Part shown: one piece after another, positions 52,011 to 60,816 of the stretch
Numbering within the stretch: position 1 is the stretch's first letter
Layout: every line of letters begins with the position of its first letter
NCBI GenBank assembly: GCA_905221605.1
Contig: CAJNDS010002583.1
Location: 184,001-248,000 of the forward strand
Direction of reading: 5' to 3'
Length of the DNA: 64,000 nt
DNA from: Symbiodinium natans
Lineage: Eukaryota > Sar > Dinophyceae > Suessiales > Symbiodiniaceae
The notes under the pieces: generated by a model
What the model saw: only the letters and a program-made list of their open reading frames with translations
What the model was told of the DNA's origin: nothing
Databases searched by the model: none
Position numbers and translations under genes: made by a program

Positions 52011-54818
52011 TTGGCGGGCTCGATTCGCAAGCCAGAGCCGCCAATGGAGATATCTGGAGACGGGTTGCTTGAGCGCGAGGTGACCCTCAGGACGGGTCAA
52101 ACCGTCGTTGTCCCAGTGGTTCCCAACGGGGCTGGGGGCGCGAATGGGGTGACCTGGCGCCGCGCTTGCTACAATTCAGTCCACTGTGGAGTCCTTGGGG
52201 CCCATAGGTCTGCTGAGGTTACCGTCAAGCTGCTAGAGAGGGCAGTCTGGTGGCCCGACTTAGAGAAAGATGTGCGGACCTGGGTCGCCAAATGTCTCGC
52301 TTGCATTAAAGGCCGCTCTCGACCGACGAAGGTTGAAGCTCGTGCGGTCAAATGTGGCGCCGAGACATGCTGGCAGGAAGTCAGCGTGGACTGTGAAGGT
52401 CCGAACCGAGAGGACAGGGAGGGGCATAGGTACTCGCTTACGTACTTCGATTGCCTCAGTCATGCTGTCCTCCTCGAGCCGATGAGGTCTCTGACTCATG
52501 CTGAAGTCAGGAGGGCGTTCGTGCGCTGTGTGCTTCGCAGCAGGACGATCCCGAGCCTCATCAGGTCGGATAGAGGGCCAGAGTTCAAGAATGCGCTCAT
52601 GGCAGAACTCAGCGCTATGCTTGGGACCGAGTGGCGGTTCAGCGCGCCCTTGAGGCCTTGTGAGTTGGGCGCAAACGAGCGAGTCCACCAAGAAGTTCAA
52701 AAGGTGCTGGGGGCGGTCGTCAGGCAAGTCGGCGCCTCCCTTTCCGAAGCTTGGTCGGATTGGCTCGTGGTGGCGGAGTACGTCATAGATAACACTCCGG
52801 GACCCCACGGGTATACCCCGAGGGACCTAGAGCGGAGCTGGTCGCTCGCTCTACCACTTGAAAAGGACGTCCTGCGAGACGCCTTGCAGTTCGAACCCAT
52901 CTCTGATTGGGCTCGGAGCCAGTTTAAGCAGTTCTCGGAACTAGCTGCTGCGGTCCGAGAGCACTGGACGCGGTCTTCAGAAGCGCGGGCGAAACTTGCA
53001 AATCGCCATAGGCGCACTGTGGACCTTAAGCCAGGAGACCGAGTGGTCTGGAACGCTCCGAGGGCCCGTTCAGAGGGGGCGGGGCGTGTGCCTTGGAAAC
53101 CGGGTCTGACCGGCCCCTGGCGCGTGTTGGAAGTCAAGGGCCACAGGCTCACCTTGGAGCCCGTGTCGATGGAGTCGGGGGGTACTTCTTCCGCCCGGCG
53201 CGGCCCGATGGAGGCGCACGCGGAAGACTGCATTCTTGTTCCTGCGGATGCAGATGGCGCGGAATCCCGCGAGCCGGTCGTCTTTGAGGACGATGGAACC
53301 GGCGGGGACGGCTCGTCTCGCCCCAGCTTAGGGCAACAGGTTCAAGGCGACGCCAAGCAAGTGGAGTTCACGCTGACCAGGCGCGGGAGGGACTTCGTCC
53401 TCCGCCTTGGCGACCGCATTGCCTATCGGGGTGTAGGTGGAGGCCCTAAGGTGTGCAGGTTAGGACGGGTTACGCAGGTAGATGCTGCCCGTGCGCAGGT
53501 CGGCGTGCACCGCTATCTCCCCGATGCCAGCGGGGTGCGCGTCAGATGGCAGCTTGCATACATCGCCGAGGACGGTGCGCTCACGCTTTCAGAGGGGACT
53601 CGTCCGGCCCACGAAGCGGTTACCGTCAGGGAGATCATTTCCAAGGTCGACCTGAACCGCGACGGCGTGCTTGCTGCAGCCTCGGCCAGGAAGTTGGACA
53701 AGGGAGCGTACTCGTTGCAGGACAGGACGCTCGAGAGAGCGTCTCGCGCCAGAACGGGTGTGCTCTCGATCCGAGAGGCCCTCGCGGACCTCTTGGTCGC
53801 GGAACCCCGCGTGTTGCAGCCTAGGGCTTCCCCAGAGTCGGGTGCTGTCGAGAGTTGGTTCCGGCAGTATTTCCTTGGAGGGGTTGCCGATGTCTTAGAG
53901 GTTGCTTGGGGTGACGCGGTCGTTTCCGACGCGGCTAGGAGGCACGGGTATAGGGTTGTTCCAGCTTTTGTGCAAGGCAAGCAGGCCTACGGGATCACCT
54001 GGAACCTGGCCGCAGAAGGGCACTTAGAGGCAATTAGCGGCGCTGTTTTGCGCGCAGAGCCGAAGGTGCTCGTGATTGGGCTTGAGGGCAAGAATGTGCC
54101 CCGAGCTTTCCTTCAGCTAGTCGTCCGGTGTGCGCAGGAACGCACGCGCGCGGGCGCCCACGTCGCGCTGAATTTGCAGGCACAAAAAGGCGAGTGGGAA
54201 CCCTGGCGGCTAGAGGAGTGGGGCGCCTTGTTTGGGACGCTCGCAGAGCCACGCTGGCCTTGGGCTTTCGCGCGGGCTGACATATGCCAGTTCGCGCGGG
54301 CCAGTGGCCGCGACAACCTCGTTGAGAGCGGGGCCCTGTGGCTCGCCGATTTCAGCTTAGAATCGGTAGGTTTGAGGTGTAGTAGGCCGGATGCGTTAGG
54401 CGCAGTGCAGCACAAGCACGTTGGGCGCGCGCAAGCCGACTACAACCTCATAGGGGCGGCTTTCTGCGCATCACTCCAGGACCTTGGTCTGAGGGGCGCA
54501 GAAGAGCTGTGCACCGCTGCAGTTGAAAGCTTTCCAGCCACTGCGGGTGCGGATAGCGCCGCGGCTGCACCACAGCCCTCTCCAGTCATTCCCCTCCCGG
54601 ACGTGCGCTCGGGCGAGGACCTCACGCCAGCAGAGCGTGCGGAGCTGGATAAGGAGGTGGATAAGTACGCCGCTGAGAAGGAAGCGTTTTGGCGAACCAA
54701 GGCGGACGCCAAGGACTGGGATTCCGTCCGGGCTGACCTTGAGGTCTTGCGGGCGAGAAGGTCGCGGAGGATCCTAGGCGCACCGAGGCCTATAGAGACC
54801 TCGTATGGTCGGGTTTGA
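52011..54818 (+). CDS. Integrase with GPY/F module and long C-terminal extension
   Basis: 935-residue ORF. Zinc-binding HHCC: HCGVLGAHRSAEVT...WPDLEKDVRTWVAKCLACIKGR (residues about 60-105). Catalytic triad: Asp in SVDCEGP, Asp in IRSDRGPEF and Glu in ANERVHQE, with exactly 35 residues between the second Asp and the Glu (DD35E). A GPY/F-like motif GLTGPWRVLEVKGHRL follows near residue 365, typical of gypsy integrases. Residues about 430-490 form a basic beta-rich segment. Residues about 620-790 resemble a decayed Rossmann methyltransferase (VLEVAWGDAVVSDAARRHGY) with no catalytic PC motif. The stop overlaps the next ORF by four bases; the -1 frame upstream of 54815 reads sensibly into RT, so the two were one polyprotein. 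Confidence 0.88.
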   Translation: MAGSIRKPEPPMEISGDGLLEREVTLRTGQTVVVPVVPNGAGGANGVTWRRACYNSVHCGVLGAHRSAEVTVKLLERAVWWPDLEKDVRTWVAKCLACIKGRSRPTKVEARAVKCGAETCWQEVSVDCEGPNREDREGHRYSLTYFDCLSHAVLLEPMRSLTHAEVRRAFVRCVLRSRTIPSLIRSDRGPEFKNALMAELSAMLGTEWRFSAPLRPCELGANERVHQEVQKVLGAVVRQVGASLSEAWSDWLVVAEYVIDNTPGPHGYTPRDLERSWSLALPLEKDVLRDALQFEPISDWARSQFKQFSELAAAVREHWTRSSEARAKLANRHRRTVDLKPGDRVVWNAPRARSEGAGRVPWKPGLTGPWRVLEVKGHRLTLEPVSMESGGTSSARRGPMEAHAEDCILVPADADGAESREPVVFEDDGTGGDGSSRPSLGQQVQGDAKQVEFTLTRRGRDFVLRLGDRIAYRGVGGGPKVCRLGRVTQVDAARAQVGVHRYLPDASGVRVRWQLAYIAEDGALTLSEGTRPAHEAVTVREIISKVDLNRDGVLAAASARKLDKGAYSLQDRTLERASRARTGVLSIREALADLLVAEPRVLQPRASPESGAVESWFRQYFLGGVADVLEVAWGDAVVSDAARRHGYRVVPAFVQGKQAYGITWNLAAEGHLEAISGAVLRAEPKVLVIGLEGKNVPRAFLQLVVRCAQERTRAGAHVALNLQAQKGEWEPWRLEEWGALFGTLAEPRWPWAFARADICQFARASGRDNLVESGALWLADFSLESVGLRCSRPDALGAVQHKHVGRAQADYNLIGAAFCASLQDLGLRGAEELCTAAVESFPATAGADSAAAAPQPSPVIPLPDVRSGEDLTPAERAELDKEVDKYAAEKEAFWRTKADAKDWDSVRADLEVLRARRSRRILGAPRPIETSYGRV

Positions 54819-56206
54819 AGATCGAGCCTGGACCAACCAGACCAGGGCTGACCGATGCTGACATCGCAGCCGTCAGGGAGGTCATACGGCGAAAGGCCGC
54901 TGGATGCAAGCGGGGTCAGTTGATCCGCGGCAGCTCGGCTTGGGGATCTGCGCCGTTTCCGACCAAGGAAATGCCCAGCTACAAGCGGCATAGGAAGCGA
55001 CGCTTGGTGGTTGACTACCGCCGTGTGAATGCCCGAATTAAGCGCTCCACGTACTATTGTCGGCGGGGTAGCGATGTGCTCGCCGCCGCAGTAGGTTCGG
55101 TTTGGTATACCTTCGTGGATGCGGTTAGTGGGTTTAATCAAATTAGGAACACCAAGCGTGCTCGCGAGGTGTTGGCCATTGTGGCAAGATCAGGGAAATA
55201 TCTCCCTGTCGGCCTCACCTTTGGCCCGATTAACGGCCCAGATGATTTCAACTTTGTGGTTGATAGGGCCTATGCCCCCGGCAGAGGTAGGCGCCTTAAG
55301 TATACTAAGGAGTGGATAGCCTACGTGGATGATCTTACTGTTAGGACGGGTAGGGTCATTGATGGGCAGTTTTTCACTGATGCCCAAGCCGAGGGGGCGG
55401 TGCGCGAAGCGTGCGCCAAAGGGGCAGTCGCAGCTCCGCAGAGCGCGTCGTCTGCTCTTGAAGCCTTAGGCGTTCGCGGTGCGCACAACACCAAGCGCGC
55501 GAACCATGACGCGGCGCGCTCAGACCAGAATCACCCCACGCGCGTTCTGATGCTCAGGATGTTGGGGCTGTTCGGGTGTTTCTGTGTTCAGGGCGGGTGT
55601 TTTTGGGGCGGGCCGTTTCCCAGGTCGCCGGTCTGCGGGCAGAAGGATTTTTCGTCGTTCGTCGCGTGCAGCTTCGTTCCTCTGTCTCGCAGCCAGTGTT
55701 TTGCAAGCAGGCCTAGAGGTTCGGTCCAAGGTCGAAGCAGAAGCCTTAGAAGCCTTAGAGCCCAGACCTTAAGGAAACTCCCCAAACCCCCGCCGCAGCG
55801 GTTCAAGTGTGTTGTAGAACCTAGGGTAGGTAGTCCCTCCCCGCGTTCGTGCCTGTGCACTGCGCCCCGCTGCGGGTCGCGACCAGACCGCGCGGGAGCG
55901 ACCGATCGGTCGCCCGGACCTTCGTGGTCAACCACAAGGCCCCGCTGCGGGCCGTGCCCTGGCCGCGCGGGAGCGGCTGCCTACCACTACTGCACACCGG
56001 CCCCTTGCAGCGGGCCGTGTCCTGGCCGCTCAAGGGCGCGTCAGGTTTTCCTCGCCCATCGGAGGTCCAGCAACAGTGCCGCGATGGGTGGAGGAGGGTC
56101 GAAGGGCAGGGGCAAGAGCAAGAGTCCAGGCCCTAAGGGCCGAAAGGGCCCGCCCACGATCGACGACGTGCAGCGTATGCTTGCGGCACGGCGAAGCTGG
56201 TTGTAG
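54815..56206 (+). CDS. Reverse transcriptase fingers/palm with YVDD, thumb missing
   Basis: RT motifs in order: VVDYRRVN, YTFVDAVSGFNQI, YLPVGLTFGPINGPDDFNF and WIAYVDDLTVRTG, so catalytic Asp residues are present in motif A (VDA) and motif C (YVDD). The protein then continues into an Ala/Ser-rich stretch and low-complexity sequence instead of a thumb, which lies 6 kb upstream at 48.6-48.9 kb. The first in-frame residue at 54815 is not ATG. The same frame reads upstream as EAYRDLVWSGLKIEPGPT, so translation probably enters from the integrase frame. From 56084 this ORF overlaps the start of the next gene. Confidence 0.85.
   Translation: MKIEPGPTRPGLTDADIAAVREVIRRKAAGCKRGQLIRGSSAWGSAPFPTKEMPSYKRHRKRRLVVDYRRVNARIKRSTYYCRRGSDVLAAAVGSVWYTFVDAVSGFNQIRNTKRAREVLAIVARSGKYLPVGLTFGPINGPDDFNFVVDRAYAPGRGRRLKYTKEWIAYVDDLTVRTGRVIDGQFFTDAQAEGAVREACAKGAVAAPQSASSALEALGVRGAHNTKRANHDAARSDQNHPTRVLMLRMLGLFGCFCVQGGCFWGGPFPRSPVCGQKDFSSFVACSFVPLSRSQCFASRPRGSVQGRSRSLRSLRAQTLRKLPKPPPQRFKCVVEPRVGSPSPRSCLCTAPRCGSRPDRAGATDRSPGPSWSTTRPRCGPCPGRAGAAAYHYCTPAPCSGPCPGRSRARQVFLAHRRSSNSAAMGGGGSKGRGKSKSPGPKGRKGPPTIDDVQRMLAARRSWL
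55872..55892 (+). repeat. 21-nt hairpin motif, copy 3
   Basis: GCGGGTCGCGACCAGACCGCG. Stem GGTC/GACC: relative to the consensus both members of one pair have changed (C-G to T-A). Confidence 0.65.
55947..55967 (+). repeat. 21-nt hairpin motif, copy 4
   Basis: GCGGGCCGTGCCCTGGCCGCG, closest to the consensus. Confidence 0.7.
56010..56030 (+). repeat. 21-nt hairpin motif, copy 5
   Basis: GCGGGCCGTGTCCTGGCCGCT. It lies in the non-conserved stretch between RT and the Tpt1-like ORF, near copies 3 and 4. Confidence 0.68.
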
Positions 56207-59200
56207 AGGCCGGTTCGCTCCGGGCGGCCTCTACCCGGTTGATGAGTTGATCGAACAACTCGGCATCACCATCAACCAGTACAACCAGGCGGTCGCGCAC
56301 GACGCCAACCAGCGGAAACCGAGGTTGGATACCTCGTACGCTGGCTACTTGCGTGCCTTCCAAGGCCACTCGGCCGATTGCGGCCATCCTATGGGATTCA
56401 TGATGGAGGGCCTAAGTGAGACCGCCATCAACGATTTTTTTATCGGCATGGCCCGGCCATGTGGCACGGCACGGACTTGCATGTCGTGCCGAGCCTGATC
56501 GAGAATGGCTTGGTCCCCGGCGGCGGGCCGGGAGGCCGCCTCGGGGTGCACTACGTCCTAGGGCACTGCCCCACGCAGTGGGAGGACGGGAGACGCGGGT
56601 TCCGCCGCGGATCGACTTGCATAGTCGAGGTCCGGTTGGCGGTCCTGCGGGACGCCGGAGTGCCTATCTATGCGGGAGCAGATGGGGTGGCTCTCACTGG
56701 CCAGATTAGAGCCACCGGCATCTCCCGCATCTGGGCACTCCCCAAAGGCTCAGCTGTTTACTCCATCTTAATAGCTGAGTTAGAAGTGGATCGGTTGATC
56801 CAGCATGTCGACCTAAGGAGTTTAGGCGACATCAGTGCGGGCCCCCACCCGCCGTTGGGGCGAGGACCGAAACTGGGCACGGTCCAAGCGTCCCAAGCTG
56901 CTGCGGCCAGCAGTGGCGCGGCGAGCTCCTCGACGGTTGTGCTGGCCCCTGCGGGCCGTGTCATGGCCGCGGGGGCCGCCCGACCTGTTACCCCTCCTAA
57001 GGCCGCGCCTAAGGCCAAAGGGCGTGCTTCAGGGGCTCCTAAGACTTCCATCTTTCCAGCGAAGCCCAAGGAGTATCCTAGGCGCAACGTCCCTGGCCCC
57101 AATGCCCTCGAGGCCGAAGACTCGCTCGAGGAAGAGGCAGCCCAAGAAGCTGAAGGTGTCGAGGAAGATAGTTCCAGCTCGGATCTTCCCGACACGCGGG
57201 CGCCCCAAGCCGCGGTCAAGGTGAAGGAGGACGAAGAGCCCGCTGGTGGGGCCCAGGCCGGGAGCATAGAGGAAGGAGTCCTCGAACTTGGCCAATCGGT
57301 GGTCAGCACCGCGAAGGAGTACCTCGCGCGGTCCGAAGCTCTTCTGAGAGCGCAGAAACTCCAGTCGAGAATACTGGAGGTGGCGGGAACCGCGATGGTG
57401 AAGTTAGAAAAGATCACCAAGCGTGAGGAATCCCTCAAAACTCTGCGCCGTGGGGGAGAGAATCGGGCGGCCGGGGAAGGCGCCGACGGGGAAGAGGTGT
57501 CTGACGATGGTCAGGATGCCCCCGGGGGTGCGGGATCGAGCAGTTCCGCCAGGCCTTCAAGAGGCGGGACCGTCCGGTCCGCCCCGGCCCCAGAGGTGCC
57601 TCGCCCCAATGCTGACGGCCACTATGGATGCTCAGCTCCTGGATGCGGGCTGGCCTTTGAGTCGCTGGTGCAATACCACTTGCATCAGGCGGCCTGCCAT
57701 GGCGCCTCTCTTCCGCCCAACCTGGGGATCAGCCCCTCCGCACCTCTTGACCCTTTTCGTCAAGACTGGCGGGGACGGTTGTTCCGCCGAGGAAAGGACG
57801 GTGGGTATGGGGAGGTGCCCATGCTCCGAGTGATTCGGTACCACAAAGCCAACGGGTACGATCACTCGAAGGTCCCGCTCCTGAAGAGAGGGGACCGAAT
57901 CCAGCTTGAGGACGGATCGCACCACATTTATGGTGGTAGTCATCCACCGGGGTGGCTTCGCGATGACCCCGAGCTGGATCCCGCTCCAGAGAGTAGCGGT
58001 GGAGGGTCCACGCCCAAGAGCGAGCCCACGGAGGAGGCCGAGCATGGACCTCCGCGGGAGGCCGCTCCGCGCGGGCGGGCCCTCGGGCCGCCGACGAGCG
58101 ACGTTCAGCAACGCCTGGCAGAGCGTCGTCGTTCCAAGCGGGATTACTCGCCAGACCTGGTGACGCCTCTTGACGATCTCCATGCCCAGGAGATCGATTC
58201 CTTCTTCGCGGGCGACCCAGCCGCGGATAGCCTTGACGTCATTTTGATGCGCGCCGAGGTTCGCACTGAGTCCCACCTCAACGTTGGCCGGGAGCAAGAA
58301 GAGCCCCTGGTCAAGGAGGAACAGGAGGAGGAAGCTGAGGTTGTCAAGGACGAGGAGGTCTCGGTTGAGATGGAGGCAGGCACCGCGGATGAGGCGGACG
58401 ATGTCGCCCTCCCAGCCAACCGGGCCTACGTCGAAGGCCGCTCTTACCCCTACGGCAGCTGGCGGTGCTTCTTCTGCGAAGCCATCAACCCGGTTGCCGA
58501 GGACCAGTGCCTCACCACGCACGCGGGCGGCCCGAAAGCGGGCGCCCCGTGCGACGGCCGATGGATCAACGGGATCGACATCGGGTGGTGGGAGGTAGAC
58601 CCTCAAACCGCGCCCGAGCAATGGAGGCGGAGGTTTTCTGCCGAAGCGCTTGAAGACCAACAAGCGCGGGCGGATGCCGCGAGGCTTCTCAGCGATGAGG
58701 AACTCACTGAAGCCCTCCAGGCGGCCGAGGAGGCGCAGGCGGCCGAGCGCGCCAAGAAGCGAGAGCGGCGCCAGGCGGAGAAGGCGGAGCGCGATGACCA
58801 CATCAGCGAAGCGCTCCGCATTGCAGGGTGGCAGTGCCCTAACTGCTATGAATGGAATCTTTCATTCAGGCAGCTGTGCTTTCGCTGCAGCACCCCTCTC
58901 CGTTTGGCAGAGGTCGTCTCTCGCGGGATCCCTGATCCGCGGCGTGGCGAAGAGAGGGACTCTGGCTCCGAAAGCAGCCAGGACGAGCTGGAGCACGAGA
59001 TCCTTCTGGCCAATCTTGCGATGGACCAAGAAACCATCCAACCTCTTCTTAGAAACAAACACAAGAAGAGGGGCGGTAAGCGACGTCGCGAAGAAGCGAC
59101 GTACGGCAAGGGCCGCGACCCTTGGAGTGCTTGGGCAGATGCCCGTGGCAAGGGCCAGGGCAAGCCGAAGGGCAGAGGCAAGTCCGATGCCAAGGGCAAG

Positions 59201-59623
59201 CCCAAGGGGAGGGGCAGGTACGCCTGGGGCGCTTACGCCGCGGGCATAGTTGCCGCGCTCCAACCCCGCCCAAGCACAAGCTGGGTCCCAGCCTTCCCGT
59301 GCGGGTCGGCCCGGCCGCCGCCAAGTGTTCCGCTTCCGCCGCGGACCCCCTTTTTCCTGGGTCGCGGGCTCCTCAATCGGTTGATGCACGCCCTCAACGG
59401 GAACATCAACGGCTGGTGGGGCCTGGCGGCTGCAGCGTCGGCGCCGATTGCCTTGCAGTTGCACCGCGGGGCTGTGCATGTTGTCGAGGACTCCATGCAC
59501 GCGGTTGCAACAATTTCGGCCGACGTTGTCGAGGAAATCGGTCATGGGGCCAGGCGGACCGCGTGGGTCGCCGGAGCAGCCATCACTCTGGTAGTAGTGA
59601 TCTTGTGCAGCTGTGGTACGTGA
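56084..59623 (+). CDS. Tpt1/KptA-like RNA 2'-phosphotransferase with zinc fingers (two frameshifts)
   Basis: ATG 56084 opens MGGGGSKGRGK, an MG-xxx-SK N-myristoylation consensus. Frame 2 runs to 56206, the frame shifts for 56207-56455, then returns to frame 2 (56459-59623), so two indels compensate. Tpt1/KptA motifs: GLYPVDELIEQLGI, a winged-helix-like start; LRAFQGHS, equivalent to the family RA-QGHS; then WHGT, NGLVPGG, RLGVHYV and the PIYAGADGVALTG segment. The family transfers the splice-junction 2'-phosphate of RNA to NAD+. Downstream: a C2H2 finger (CSAPGCGLAF...H...H, about 57630), a Cys-pair segment WRCFFCEAINPVAEDQC, a RanBP2-type finger WQCPNCYEWNLSFRQLCFRC, a Lys/Gly-rich basic stretch, and a C-terminal hydrophobic segment ITLVVVILCSC. 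The cargo assignment rests on motif recall only. Confidence 0.68.
56951..56971 (+). repeat. 21-nt hairpin motif, copy 6
   Basis: GCGGGCCGTGTCATGGCCGCG, inside the Tpt1-like ORF and read there as AGRVMAA. Confidence 0.65.
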
Positions 59624-60816
59624 GTCGTGCCGTTGCCAATCGCATTGCGCATCTGCGACATGGCAACACCGCGGCCCCTGAGGCGCGGCTGTCTCAACTC
59701 CTTGGCTCTGAAGCGACGTTTGAGGTCGCGAGCACTAAGAAAGGGGTGACCCATAAAGTTTGGGTGCACCTCAAGGAGGAGACAGCTGCCTGTGGCTGTC
59801 GTGCTTACCTAGCAGAGGGACGTTGCGGGCACTGCGATGCCGCAATGGACACCGCTCGATCCCTAGGGTTTTTGCACGCGGCCCAGCGAGGCGCGGGTTC
59901 TGCGCTCACAGACTCCATTCGGAGTACCGCCTCCGAAGCCCTAGCTAAGGGTAAGGTTGTGTTGGGTTTGGGGAACAGTGAAGGATGCTTCTCCCAACTT
60001 GCGGCCAAGAGCCGCGGGCTCTCCTGCTTTCAGGGGCTCGCGGGTCGTGACCTGGCCGCGGCCCCAGCAGATGGAGCGAGCGCAGCCCACGCACAGTCCG
60101 GCTTCGTGCAACGTGCCGCCACTGCCACTGTGGCGCGCACACCCAGCCGGAGGAACAAGGGCCCAGTCCCCGCTAGGAGTTCTCCAGTCAAAGAAGCGGA
60201 ATTCCTTGCGGGCGGGCCATACGTTCAGGCCGCCCAAACGCTGCTTGGGTCTGGAGCAGCAGAGGATGTGATCTACATCCGGGCGTACAGCTTAGATTGC
60301 CCATCCTGCATCGAGGCAATCGAAGCGTCGCTTAGCAAGGGCGCAGGCGTTCGGATTGTCGCCGACATGGGACAATGCCACCGCACCAAACTGCAGTGGC
60401 AAGCGTTGAAACGCTTGGCGGCTGCAGGCGCCGAGGTGAAGGTGGGTTGCGGCACATCCGTGCGCGACGCCTATGCTCGCGACGGCCGCGGGGCTAAAGT
60501 AGGTACCGGTATCCAAGGGCTTCACCATGCCAAGGCCCTTTGCCTACTGCGGCCTGATGGCGCGGTGGTGCTGATTGGGAGCCTCAATTTTACCACAAGC
60601 AGCAAAGCCAATGCGGAGGCAGGGCTTAGGCTTGAGGTCGCCAAGACGCACCCGGTCGCGCAGTCCTACATCGAGGATTTCCAGAGGGTGTCGGCTGAGG
60701 CATTCTCCCTCGATGAGGCGGTCGCAAGGCGCCCTCAGTTGGAGCGAGCCAGTAGCTCCAACGTTGCTGGCAACGCCACTCGTGCCCCCAACACTGCTCC
60801 ACAGGGTATCGAGTAG
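59122..60816 (+). CDS. SWIM zinc finger plus phospholipase-D-type (HKD) protein
   Basis: Convincing coding sequence starts near 59600, where this frame takes over from the previous ORF (YVSRAVANRIAHLRHGN); the part before that overlaps the Tpt1-like ORF and is doubtful. SWIM motif CGCRAYLAEGRCGH fits C-x-C-x8-C-x-H near 59790. From 60190 a PLD-like domain: FLAGGPYVQAAQTLL, VIYIRAYSL, VRIVADMG, then HHAKALCLLRPDGAVVLIGS followed by NFT. This matches HxK...D...GSxNF with three extra residues before the Asp. Single-HKD proteins act as dimers and include nucleases. It is the last ORF before the 3' LTR. Function in the element is unknown; end processing of nucleic acid is one possibility. Confidence 0.68.
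   Translation: MECLGRCPWQGPGQAEGQRQVRCQGQAQGEGQVRLGRLRRGHSCRAPTPPKHKLGPSLPVRVGPAAAKCSASAADPLFPGSRAPQSVDARPQREHQRLVGPGGCSVGADCLAVAPRGCACCRGLHARGCNNFGRRCRGNRSWGQADRVGRRSSHHSGSSDLVQLWYVSRAVANRIAHLRHGNTAAPEARLSQLLGSEATFEVASTKKGVTHKVWVHLKEETAACGCRAYLAEGRCGHCDAAMDTARSLGFLHAAQRGAGSALTDSIRSTASEALAKGKVVLGLGNSEGCFSQLAAKSRGLSCFQGLAGRDLAAAPADGASAAHAQSGFVQRAATATVARTPSRRNKGPVPARSSPVKEAEFLAGGPYVQAAQTLLGSGAAEDVIYIRAYSLDCPSCIEAIEASLSKGAGVRIVADMGQCHRTKLQWQALKRLAAAGAEVKVGCGTSVRDAYARDGRGAKVGTGIQGLHHAKALCLLRPDGAVVLIGSLNFTTSSKANAEAGLRLEVAKTHPVAQSYIEDFQRVSAEAFSLDEAVARRPQLERASSSNVAGNATRAPNTAPQGIE
60040..60060 (+). repeat. 21-nt hairpin motif, copy 7
   Basis: GCGGGTCGTGACCTGGCCGCG, in the linker between the SWIM and PLD domains. 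Confidence 0.65.
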
